Assembly: GCF_038502225.1 (NCBI RefSeq) | Contig: NC_091352.1 | Span: 23,314,803 to 23,378,802, forward strand | DNA: 64,000 bases | From: Cherax quadricarinatus | Lineage: Eukaryota; Arthropoda; Malacostraca; Decapoda; Parastacidae | Reading direction: 5' to 3' | In this document: piece by piece, positions 19,290 to 28,992 of the stretch | Layout of the letters: each line of letters begins with the position of its first letter | Position numbering within the stretch: the stretch's first letter is position 1 | The notes under the pieces: model-generated | What the model saw: the letters and a program-made list of their open reading frames with translations, nothing else | Told to the model about the DNA's origin: nothing | Databases searched by the model: none | Position numbers and translations under genes: made by a program

Positions 19290-22200
19290 TGGGAGCTACC
19301 ACATAATTTAAATCAGATAATCTACTTACAATCTGCATAGGTCCCGTATATCTAGCTTTCAAGGTGTGGCCGGGTATAGGTTCCTGCACCAACACCTTGT
19401 CTCCTGGATGGAAGGAGCGGAATTGTGCACTTTTGTCATACCTCTGTTTCATCTTACTTTGAGCTATCTTTAGGTTAGCCGTGGCTAACTCACGTGCCAC
19501 CTGCAACCTTGAAGACGGGTTGTAGAGTGCTGAGCTTACGTCTTCTCCCATCCATCCTTCTTTGAGCACCCGAAGAGGACCTCGTACATTGTGCCCAAAG
19601 ATCAGCTCAAACGGACTATACCCTGTAGACTCTTGCACCGTCTCTCGTACTGAGAACAGCAACAAAGGTAGTGATTCATCCCAGTCTGTCGGAAAGTGCA
19701 TGCAAAAACTTCTCATCATTGTTTTTAATGTTTGGTGGAATCTTTCCAAGGCGCCTTGGGACTGAGGGTGATAGGCAGTGGATAGGTTGTGAATTATCCC
19801 TAACCTTGTTAATACTTCCCTAAATGCTTTGGCAGTGAAGTTAGTACCTTGATCACTTTGTATAGTTTTAGGAATGCCAAAACAAGAAATGAATTTTGTT
19901 AAAGCTTTGAGAATAGCTTTAGTATTGATACTACGCATTGGGATCGCTTCAGGATATATGGTTACTTTATCCATAATTGTAAATAAATACTGATTTCCAG
20001 ACTTTGACTTAGGTAGTGGACCTACACAATCTATAATTAAATCTGCAAAAGGTTCTCCATCAGCAGGTATGGGTTGGAGAGGTGCAGGTTTAATGGAATG
20101 TCCAGGTTTTCCAACTTGCTGACATTCTCGGCAACACCTAATATGATTCTTCACATCTTTCTTTAATTTTGGCCAATAAAATTCTTTTGTGATTCTATAC
20201 AAGGTTTTTGTAATTCCTAAGTGACCTCCTGATGACGTATTATGAGCTATATTTAATATCTGAGGTCTATACTTGGTTGGAACCACTAACCTGTCGTATA
20301 ATTGCCGGCCCTCTATCTCCTTACCAGTCTCAGTGCAAACCAAATAATCATTTTTAACTTCATACTTGACTGGATGACCCAAAGAGGATTTACCCATGGC
20401 TGCCTCAAAAGCGAATTTTAAAGAAGGGTCCTTTCTTTGTTCCTCCCGGAAGGACAGTCCCTCGGGCATGGAAACAGAGACATCTGGCAATCCTGCAACC
20501 TGGGAATAGGAAGGCTTGATCGGGGTCTGTTCACTTGATTTACGAGACTCCGGCCGGTGTGTCTCATAAAACAACGTGGCTATTCCGAGATCGGAGTCGT
20601 CCAAGGATAGGTCAACATTCTCCCCAGACAACCCTTGGGATGTTGCCCGAGTTATGGCCAACACTGGAGAAGCATTAATCATTATAGGTTCAGGACACGA
20701 AGTAACAGTAGTAATGTTATTACCCAGTAATAACATGGCATTTTTCATGGGAAATCCTTTTGAGATACCTACAGTCAAGTACCCAGTGTAATATTTGCAC
20801 TGTACATAAATTTTATGCAAAGGAACTGAATATATAGCTCCTCCATAGGCTTCCAATAAAACTGAGGAATTCAAGGAAGTATTCTCTGAAAGGGGTAATA
20901 TTCCTTCTCTGACAAGTGAGCAATATGCTCCAGTATCTCTAAAGGTATTTACTTTAGTTGGTTCTGAGTTTTCCTGAAGGGAAATAAGACTTTCGCAATA
21001 ATAAGGGGCCATACCTTTTTCTACTTCTCTAGGGGACATGTTACTAGGGATATTAGAGATTTTCCCAATGGGTTGAGGTTTTTGGGGGCAGTTGGAACTG
21101 ATGTGACCTACTTTATTGCACCTGAAGCAGACGACAGGCTTGCCCTTTACTCCCTGATGACGTTGCAAGTGGTGTCGTTCTGGCTGGTGCCTCTCTGGAT
21201 ATTGTTGTCGAGATGCTCCATAAGTAGTTTGCCTCTCCGCAGGGGGACCATATGTTGAGAAGCGTGGCTCACCAGGTGACTTGGTTGGATGACGTAGACG
21301 CTCTCCCTCCGGCTGGCACTTCATTCTCCAATGTTGTCGATCTCTGCTCACGCCAGACTGTTGAAAAGAGAGACGGGACCGCTCGGACAAGGAGCGGTTC
21401 GTTTCGAAGGTATCAGCCAACCTGGCCGCCTCCAATGCAGTGGTTAAGTCACGATCCTGCAGAAAGACACGAACCTCTGGTCCCACAGACTCCAGCAGGT
21501 TATCAATCAGAATAAGCTGCACCAGCTCCTCAAAGTTAGAGACACCACTCGCTTTATACCAGCTGGTAAAAGCTTTGGTTTGCTGTCTCACAAAGTCCAC
21601 CAGGGATTGACCAAGCTGCCGCCTGTTCAATTTGAAGGTCTTACGATATTTAGCTGGGATACATGTATATGCTCCCAACACTGTGGTCTTCACTACTTGA
21701 TAATCAGAGAATTCAGCGTCAGTTAATACCGACGTAAATTCCTGTGCCTTACCCAATAATGCTGTATGAACCAACGCTGCCCAGTGCTGTTCCGGCCACC
21801 TCAAGGCTCGAGCCTGATTTTCGAAGCTTTCGAAAAATTGCTCTGGTTCGGCCTCATTGAAGCGGGGAACAAGCTGTACTGCTTTTTGTAAACTGAAATC
21901 GTTTACAGAATGCGAAAACTGCCTCCTCTCTCTTTCCCTATCAAATTCTTCCCTTGCGAATGCTCTCTGTTCCCTAGTTTGCTCAAGATTGATTTTTGCC
22001 AGCTCAAGTGCCAACGACGCTGATTCACCCTGAGACAACCCAGCTGCACTATACTGACCATTTTGCTCCGTAGGTGTATCATCTTCCTCCTGCGAGAACA
22101 TAGTAGTTTTTTCCCTAGCTCCCGTAAAGGGAGGAGTTTGATGTGCCATCTCTTCTTCAATAAGTATGTCAGCAATAAGTGAACGCAGTTGCGCAGCTGT

Positions 22201-22323
22201 AAGAGTGCGTTTATAGGGAATGCCAATGGAACGAGCAATTTGCCAACAACGCTGTAGGGACAATTTAGGTAGGTTATGCAAAGTATATGCCGACACCAGG
22301 CGTCTGACTCGTCTAGGTGGCAT
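19252..22323 (-). CDS. A1 Gag-protease-integrase polyprotein
   Basis: 1,023 codons from ATG 22323. Residues 1-55 are a SAP-like N-terminus (LPKLSLQRCWQIARSIG ... LRSLIADIL); a charged helix lies near 100-135; the capsid-like region (FFESFENQARALRWPEQHW) is near 163-181; the CCHC knuckle CFRCNKVGHISSNC is at 399-412; the retropepsin site FRDTGAYCSLV is at 461-471; the integrase HHCC finger uses His 694/701 and Cys 731/734; the catalytic Asp 765, Asp 824 and Glu 860 have the DDX35E spacing; the GPY/F-like domain is near 991-1010. No stop separates gag and pol, unlike family B. The frame then hits a 1-bp insertion and stops before RT. Confidence 0.95.
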   Translation of the reverse strand: MPPRRVRRLVSAYTLHNLPKLSLQRCWQIARSIGIPYKRTLTAAQLRSLIADILIEEEMAHQTPPFTGAREKTTMFSQEEDDTPTEQNGQYSAAGLSQGESASLALELAKINLEQTREQRAFAREEFDRERERRQFSHSVNDFSLQKAVQLVPRFNEAEPEQFFESFENQARALRWPEQHWAALVHTALLGKAQEFTSVLTDAEFSDYQVVKTTVLGAYTCIPAKYRKTFKLNRRQLGQSLVDFVRQQTKAFTSWYKASGVSNFEELVQLILIDNLLESVGPEVRVFLQDRDLTTALEAARLADTFETNRSLSERSRLSFQQSGVSRDRQHWRMKCQPEGERLRHPTKSPGEPRFSTYGPPAERQTTYGASRQQYPERHQPERHHLQRHQGVKGKPVVCFRCNKVGHISSNCPQKPQPIGKISNIPSNMSPREVEKGMAPYYCESLISLQENSEPTKVNTFRDTGAYCSLVREGILPLSENTSLNSSVLLEAYGGAIYSVPLHKIYVQCKYYTGYLTVGISKGFPMKNAMLLLGNNITTVTSCPEPIMINASPVLAITRATSQGLSGENVDLSLDDSDLGIATLFYETHRPESRKSSEQTPIKPSYSQVAGLPDVSVSMPEGLSFREEQRKDPSLKFAFEAAMGKSSLGHPVKYEVKNDYLVCTETGKEIEGRQLYDRLVVPTKYRPQILNIAHNTSSGGHLGITKTLYRITKEFYWPKLKKDVKNHIRCCRECQQVGKPGHSIKPAPLQPIPADGEPFADLIIDCVGPLPKSKSGNQYLFTIMDKVTIYPEAIPMRSINTKAILKALTKFISCFGIPKTIQSDQGTNFTAKAFREVLTRLGIIHNLSTAYHPQSQGALERFHQTLKTMMRSFCMHFPTDWDESLPLLLFSVRETVQESTGYSPFELIFGHNVRGPLRVLKEGWMGEDVSSALYNPSSRLQVARELATANLKIAQSKMKQRYDKSAQFRSFHPGDKVLVQEPIPGHTLKARYTGPMQIVSRLSDLNYVVAPIDKTSKTKNLPH

Positions 22324-22643
22324 AAGTTATTCGCTATGCACAGTACGAATACCCCAACGTAACACGTTAATTTGCAGAACACGCTTAGCTATGCACAGTA
22401 CGATTGCAGAATACGCATACAAGCAAAGCCGACTGCACACAAGATTGACCGTAGCGAAGCGAGCACACTGAACAAGCTAGTAGCGAGCTGTTGAACGATC
22501 ACACAATAGCAAGGCTGATCATAAGCAACTGACACGCAAAATTTGTAAGCGAAGCGAAACAGCAAGCTACACAATGTTCCTGCTACAAGCTTCACCCTAA
22601 GCTCAACCGTTTCTCTAAGTCCAGCTCTCGGACAGGCTACCCA
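22324..22643 (-). other. A1 leader and primer-binding site
   Basis: Non-coding leader. On the minus strand TGGGTAGCCTGTCCGAGAG (22643-22625) directly follows the LTR and is the expected PBS; its GCCTGTCCG core is shared with families B and D. No ORF is supported. Confidence 0.8.
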
Positions 22644-23067
22644 TATTACAACCTAGGATTTCAAATGGCCTGTTATCCCAGGTGTAATGGGAGCAAATAA
22701 ACACAGTAGAAAAAGTTTAGACTTATATTATCCTTCACCAATTATAAAAGCAATATGTACACTATGTACAGTGATAAATATAGTGCACTCCACGGTAAGC
22801 AAGGCAGAAATAGAAGCCACAAGATAGCAGACCGTGCTTCAACCAGCTCTAGAGTGGGAATGACAAGGGCAGACAGGAGAGCGGTATCCACATAACCTCT
22901 GCGATTGTCAATCCCACCTTCTTATTGGCTAGAACCTGGTCACTAGTTGAACGATGGGGCCCCATCATCAACTCTTAGCAACCTGGTTCGCTGGTTGGGG
23001 GAGATAGCCTGTAAATGAGGGTGTGTCCATGCGCCGAATAAAGGTTACGTACTCTTTGCATGCCACA
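22644..23067 (-). repeat. A1 5' LTR
   Basis: 424 bp; the outer end GCATGCCACA is followed by the right TSD ATGGT (23068-23072). Confidence 0.95.
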
Positions 23068-25560
23068 ATGGTTGTCGTGGTGGTGAGGATGGTGGTGGTG
23101 GTGGTGAGGACGGTGGTGGTGGTGGCGAGGATTATGGTGGTGGAGGTGAGGATGGTGATGGTGGTGGTGAGGATGGTGGTGGTGGTGAGGATATTGGTGG
23201 TGGTGGTGAAGATGGTGGTGGTGGTGAGGATCGTGGTGGTGGTGGCGAGGATGGTGGTGGTGGTGGTGAGGATTATGGTGGTGGTGGTGAGGATGGTGAT
23301 GGTGGTGGTGAGGATGGTGGTGGTTGTGGTGAGGATGGTGGTGGTGGCGGTGAGGATGGTGGAGGTGGTGAGGATGGTGGTGGTGGTGAGGATGGTGGTG
23401 GTGGTGAGGATGTTGGTGGTGGTGAGGATGGTGGTGGTGGTGGTGAGGATGGTGGTTGTGGTGGTGAGGATTGTGGTGGTGGTGGGGAGGATGGTGGTGG
23501 TGGTGGTGAGGATTATGGTGGTGGTGGTGATGATGGTGGTGGTGGTGAGGATGGTGGTGGTGGTGAGGATAGTGGTAGTGGTGAGGATGGTGGTGGTGGT
23601 GGTGAGGATGGTGGTGGTTGTGAGGATAATGGTGGTGGTGAGGATGGTGGTGGTGGTGGTGAGGATGGTTGTGGTGGTGAGGATAGTGGTAGTGGTGAGG
23701 ATGGTGGTGGTGGTGGTGAGGATGGTGGTGGTGGTGAGGATAATGGTGGTGGTGAGGATGGTGGTGGTGGTGGTGAGGATGGAGGTGGTGGTGGTGAGGA
23801 TGGTGGTGGTGGTGGTGAGGATAGAGGTGGTGGTGAGAAGGGTTGTGGTGGTGGTGACGATGGTGGTGGTGGTGATGAGCATGGTGGTGGTGGTGGTGGT
23901 GAGGATGGTGGTGGTGGTGGTGAGAATGGCAGTGGTGGTGGTGAGGATGGTGGTGGTGGTGAGAATGGTGGTGGTGGTGGTGAGGATGGTGGCGGTGGTG
24001 GTGGTGAGGATGGAGATGGTGGTGATGAGGAAGGTGGTGGTAGTGGTGAGGATTATGGTGGTGGTGGTGAGGATTATGGTGGTGGTGGTGAGGATGGTGG
24101 TGGTGGTGGTGGTGGTGAGGATGGTGGTGGTGGTGGTGAGGACAGTGGTGGTGGTGGTGAGGATGGTAGTGGTGGTGGTGAGAATGGTGGAGGTGGTGAG
24201 GATTGTTTGTGGTGGTGAGGATGGTGGTGGTCGTGGTGCTGAGGATTATGTTGGTGGTGGCGAGGATGGTGGTGGTGGTGGTGAGGATGGTGGTGATGGT
24301 GGTGAGGATGGTGGTGGTGGTAGTGAGGATGGTGGTGGTGGTGAGGATGATGGTGGTGGTGGTGAGGGTGGTGGTGGTGGTGAGGATGGTGATGGTGGTG
24401 GTGAGGATAGTGGTGGTGGTGGTGGTGAGGATGGTGATGGTGGTGGTGAGGATGGTGGTGGTGGTGAGGATGGTGGTGGTGGTGGTGAGGATGGTGGTGG
24501 TGAGGATAGTGGTGGTGCTGGTGAGGACGGTGGTGGTGGTGAGGATGGTGGTGGTGGTGGTGAGGATGGTGGTGGTGGTGGTGAGGATGGTGGTGGTGGT
24601 GAGGATGGTGGTGGTGGTGGTGAGGATTATGGTGGTGGTGGTGAGAATGGTGGTGGTTGTGGTGAGGATGGTGGTGGTGGTGATGAGGATGGTGGTGGTG
24701 GTGAGGATGGTTTTGGTGGTGAGGGTGGTGGTGGTGGTGGTGAGGAAGGTGGTGGTAGTGGTGAGGATGGTGGTGGTGATGAGGATGGTTTTAGTGGTGG
24801 TGAGGATTTTGGTGAGGATGGTGGTGGTGGTGGTGAGGATGGTGGTGGTGGTGAGGATGGTGGTGGTGGTGGTTGTGAGGATGGTGGTGGTGGTGGTGGT
24901 GAGGATTGTGGTGGTGGTGGTGAGGATGATGGTGGTGGTGAGGATGGTGGTGGTTGTGGTGAGGATGGCGGTGGTGGTGGTGAGAATGGTGTTGGTGGTG
25001 GTGAGGATGGTGATGGTGGTGAGAATGGTGGTGGTGGTGGAGAGGATGGTGGTGGTGGTGGTGGTGAGGATGGTGTTGGTGGTGAGGATGGTTGTGGTGG
25101 TGGTGAGGATGGTGGTGGTGGTGAGGATGGTGGTGGCGGTGGTGAGGATGGTGGTGGAGGTGGTGAGGATGGTATTGATGGTGAGGATGGTGGTGGTGGT
25201 GGTGAGGATGGTGGTGGTGGTGGTGAGGATGGTGGTGGTTGTGAGGATGATGGTGGTGGTGGTGAGGGTGGTGGTGGTGGTGAGGATGGTGATGGTGGTG
25301 GTGAGGATAGTGGTGGTGGTGGTGGTGAGGATGGTGGTGGTGGTCGTGAGGATGGTGGTGGTGGTGAGGATGGTGGTGGTGGTGGTGAGGATTGTGGTGG
25401 TGGTGAGGATAGTGGTGGTGAGGATAATGGTGGTGCTGGCGAGGACGATGGTGGTGGTGAGGATTTTGGTGGTGGTGGTGAGGATGGTGGTGGTGGTGGT
25501 GAGGATGGTGGTGGTGGTGGTGAGGATGTTGGTGGTGGTGGTGAGGATTATGGTGGTGGT
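23068..25560. repeat. GGT/GAGGAT minisatellite, main block
   Basis: About 2.5 kb of (GGT)n-GAGGAT units of 12-18 bp with scattered point changes (GAGAAT, GAGGGT, GATTAT). Strong purine/pyrimidine strand bias. Runs such as GGTGGTGGTGG could form two-tetrad G-quadruplexes. The ORFs of up to 876 codons on both strands read as low-complexity VVVRM, GGGED or TTTIL peptides and are artefacts. Confidence 0.96.
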
Positions 25561-25985
25561 TGTGGCATGCAAAGAGTACGTAACCTTTATTCGGCGCATG
25601 GACACACCCTCATTTACAGGCTATCTCCCCCAACCAGCGAACCAGGTTGCTAAGAGTTGATGATGGGGCCCCATCGTTCAACTAGTGACCAGGTTCTAGC
25701 CAATAAGAAGGTGGGATTGACAATCGCAGAGGTTATGTGGATACCGCTCTCCTGTCTGCCCTTGTCATTCCCATTCTAGAGCTGGTTGAAGCACGGTCTG
25801 CTATCTTGTGGCTTCTATGTCTGCCTTGCTTACCGTGGAGTGCACTATATTTATCACTGTACATAGTGTACATATTGCTGTTATAAATTGGTGAAGGATA
25901 ATATAAGTCTAAACTTTTTCTACTGTGTTTATTTGCTCCCATTACACCTGGGATAACAGGCCATTTGAAATCCTGGGTTGTAATA
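25561..25985 (+). mobile_element. Solo family-A LTR (plus strand) in the minisatellite
   Basis: 425 bp, TGTGGCATGC...GTTGTAATA, flanked by GTGGT on both sides (25556-25560 / 25986-25990). The TSD is low-complexity but exact. Opposite orientation to A1. Confidence 0.88.
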
Positions 25986-26341
25986 GTGGTGGTGAGAATG
26001 GTGGTGGTGGTGGTGAGGATGGAGGTGGTGGTGAGGATAGTGGTGGTGGTGAGGATGGTGGTGGTGGTGGTGAGGATGGTGGTGGTGGTGGTGAAGATGG
26101 TGGTGGTGGTGAGGATGATGGTGGTGGTGAGGATGGTGGTGATGGTGGTGAGGATGGTGGTGTTGGCGGTGAGGATGGTGGTGGTGGTGGTGAGGATGGT
26201 GGTTGTTGTGAGAATGGTGGTGTTGGTGGTGAGGATGGTGGTTGTGGTGATGAGGATGGTGGTTGTGGTGGTGAGGATGGTGGTGGTGGTAAGGATGGTG
26301 GTGGTGGTGGTGACGATGGTGGTGCTGGTGAGGATGGTGGT
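25986..26341. repeat. GGT/GAGGAT minisatellite, third block
   Basis: The same repeat as above. Its last part, GGTGCTGGTGAGGATGGTGG, recurs just before the LTR at 35859, which points to a duplicated array-LTR segment. Confidence 0.94.
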
Positions 26342-26614
26342 TGTGGCATGCAAAGAGTACGTAACCTTTATTCGGCGCATGTACACACCCTCATTTACAG
26401 GCTATCTCCCCCAACCAGCGAACCAGGTTGCTAAGAGTTGATGATGGGGCCCCGTCGTTCAACTAGTGACCAGGTTCTAGCCAATAAGAAGTTGGTTTTG
26501 GCAATCGCAGAGGTTATGTGGGTACCGCTCTCCTGTCTGCCCTTGTCATTCCCATTCTAGAGCTGGTTGAAGCACGGTCTGCTATCTTGTGGCTTCTATT
26601 TCTGCTTTGCTTAC
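26342..26614 (+). mobile_element. Truncated family-A LTR (plus strand)
   Basis: The first 273 bp of an A LTR, with the same private variants as the complete copy at 35859-36283 (GTTGGTTTTGGCAATC, TGTGGGTACC). It is cut at GCTTAC by A2. The continuation ACCGTGGAGTGCACT is not found at the other end of A2, so a simple insertion does not explain the arrangement. Confidence 0.9.
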
Positions 26615-27039
26615 TATTACAACCTAGGATTTCAAATGGCCTGTTATCCCAGGTGTAATGGGAGCAAATAAACACAGTAGAAAAAGTTTAGACTTATATT
26701 ATCCTTCACCAATTTAGAACAGCAATATGTACACTATGTACAGTGATAAATATAGTGCACTCCACGGTAAGCAAGGCAGAAATCGAAGCCACAAGATAGC
26801 AGACCGTGCTTCAACCAGCTCTAGAATGGGAATGACAAGGGCAGACAGGAGAGCGGTATCCACATAACCTCTGCGATTGTCAATCCCACCTTCTTATTGG
26901 CTAGAACCTGGTCACTAGTTGAACGATGGGGCCCCATCATCAACTCTTAGCAACCTGGTTCGCTGGTTGGGGGAGATAGCCTGTAAATGAGGGTGTGTCC
27001 ATGCGCCGAATAAAGGTTACGTACTCTTTGCATGCCACA
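26615..27039 (-). repeat. A2 3' LTR
   Basis: 425 bp; ends match those of A1. It is next to a PPT of the same GGGGGTGGGGG form. Confidence 0.94.
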
Positions 27040-27354
27040 CCCCCACCCCCGAGAAGGCTCAGGATTAGGCTGCCACCTCCCAGTGGTAACCGTGCCGCCA
27101 TGGCACAAAATAATGGGACCGCCTATCCTCTCCACCATCCAACTCTTAGATAGAGCTCAGCTTTCCTTGTGACCAAAAGCCAAACCCTAAACTCAGAGTG
27201 AGACAGCAGTCAGATAGGCCAACATAGGTCCAAGATACAAGCGGACGGTAGCCCGTATCCCCTCACTAAAAAAAAACCCCACATCAGGGGATAAAAAAAA
27301 GAGCTTGAAAGGGGGGTTACCACAAATACATCCTAACCTAAATAAAATATTAAA
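27040..27354 (-). other. A2 3' non-coding region
   Basis: Near-identical to 17409-17723; PPT beside the LTR, no ORF of its own. Confidence 0.85.
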
Positions 27355-28992
27355 CTAGACTCTTGACAAAGAGTCTGCCAACACATTTTCTTTGCCGGCA
27401 ATGTAATTTATTTTTAGGTTATAGGGCTGCAGCCTGAGCGTCCAACGCATAAGCCTTGTGTTGTGATTCTTCATGGCTTGGAGATAGACTAACGGGTTGT
27501 GATCACTGTAGACTGTGACCACCTGCGATGTCTGGCCCACATAAACATCGAAATGCTCCAAAGCCATTACCAGCGCGAGGGCTTCTTTTTCAATGGTAGA
27601 GTAAGCTCTCTGATGTGGCTGGAACTTAGCTGAAAAGTATGCGATTGGCTGCAGCTCCTTGTTCCCGATTTGTAATAGTACCGCCCCAACCCCAGACTCA
27701 CAAGCATCAACCTGTAATGAAAAAGGTTTGGAGAAGTCTGGAGACAGGAGAATGGGTGCAGAGCACAATAATCTTTTTGCTTTATTAAAAGCAGTGTTAC
27801 AATCTGACGTCCAATTAAAGGGAACTTTATGACTGGTAAGAGAGGTAAGAGGGGCTACAATATCTGAGAAATTCTTACAGAATCTTCTGTAAAATCCTAT
27901 CATGCCTAGGAAACGTTGAAGAGATTTCCTATCATGAGGAACTGGATAATCTTTAATCGAAAGAACTTTAGCAAGTTTAGGTGCAACATTACCACTACCT
28001 ACTTCATGGCCTAGAAAAGTGATAGTGGCCTGGCCAAAGGAAGATTTAGATAAATTAACTGTTAATTGGGAATTCTTAAAGGTCTCAAACAGAGCTTTAA
28101 GTCTAAGTAGGTGTTGATCCCAAGTATCAGACACCACAACAATATCATCTAGGTATGCTGCCGTGCCTTCAAGTCCTTTAATAGCCTGATGGACGAGTTT
28201 CTGGAATGAAGAGGGGGAATTTTTCATTCCGAAGGGGGTAACTGTATACTGATAATGACCTCCTGGAATCACGAAGGCAGAGATTTCCTTCGCCTTATCT
28301 GTCAAAGGTACCTGATAGTAACCTTTAAGGAGATCTAATTTGGACACAAAAGTAGCCTTACCCACAAAGTCAATTACGTCATCCAGACGAGGAAGAGGGT
28401 AAGCATCTGTGATTGTGACCTCGTTCACTTTACGGTAGTCTGTGCACATACGAAACCCTCCATCAGCCTTTTTTACTAGGATGCACGGTGAAGCCCATGG
28501 ACTAGATGACTCCTCCACTAAACCATGTTCTAACAAGAAGTCTACTTCCTGCTGAAGTAGCCTTTGCTTTTCAGGATTAGCTCTGTAGGGGGAGAGTTTA
28601 ATTGGTTTAGATTTTCCCACATCTACATCATGGTAACCTAACGTACATTTTTTCGGCACATCCGAAAAAATATTAGGATATGACTGTAGAAGCTCAGTTA
28701 AATTGGTTGCTTGTATTTCAGATAATCCATCCATTAACGGGCTAGGATCCTTGAGGAGGACAGAATTTGAAAGTTTAGTATTAATTTCAGAGATAGAGTG
28801 CAAAGAGTCAGAGTCGTCCTCAGAGGTAGAGGACAGAGTCATTACTGGGACTTTATCTGGTGTATGAAAGGCCTTGATTTGATTAATGTGGTAAGTTTTT
28901 GTTTTTGAGGTCTTATCAATGGGAGCTACCACATAATTTAAATCAGATAATCTACTTACAATCTGCATAGGTCCCGTATATCTAGCTTTCAA
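27355..28992 (-). pseudogene. A2 reverse transcriptase and RNase H (3' part of split gag-pol)
   Basis: 545 open codons beginning inside the GPY/F-like domain (ARYTGPMQIVSRLS) and running through YLDDIVVVSD and the RNase H to LADSLSRV. Here the integrase-RT link that is broken in A1 is open (SKTKTYHINQIKAF), which proves that integrase and RT are normally fused. The lesion of A2 lies a little upstream: a 10-bp deletion near 28997. Confidence 0.93.

Larger units (their letters stand above)
16985..23067 (-). mobile_element. A1: full-length family-A LTR retrotransposon (Gmr1-like order)
   Basis: 6,083 bp, 424-bp LTRs (TGTGGCATGC...GTTGTAATA on the minus strand), PBS, gag-protease-integrase-RT-RNase H, PPT and a perfect ATGGT TSD (16980-16984 / 23068-23072) in the GGT minisatellite. 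Only one lesion is evident in the coding region: an extra T in a T-run between integrase and RT. A1 and A2 are nearly identical, so the family has been active recently. Confidence 0.96.

Noticed and set aside
22968..25653. ORFs of 300-876 codons on both strands over the GGT array
   Set aside because: They exist in several frames and both strands at once and translate to VVVRM, GGGED, TTTIL or HHHPH repeats. This is the effect of a stop-free trinucleotide array, not of genes.
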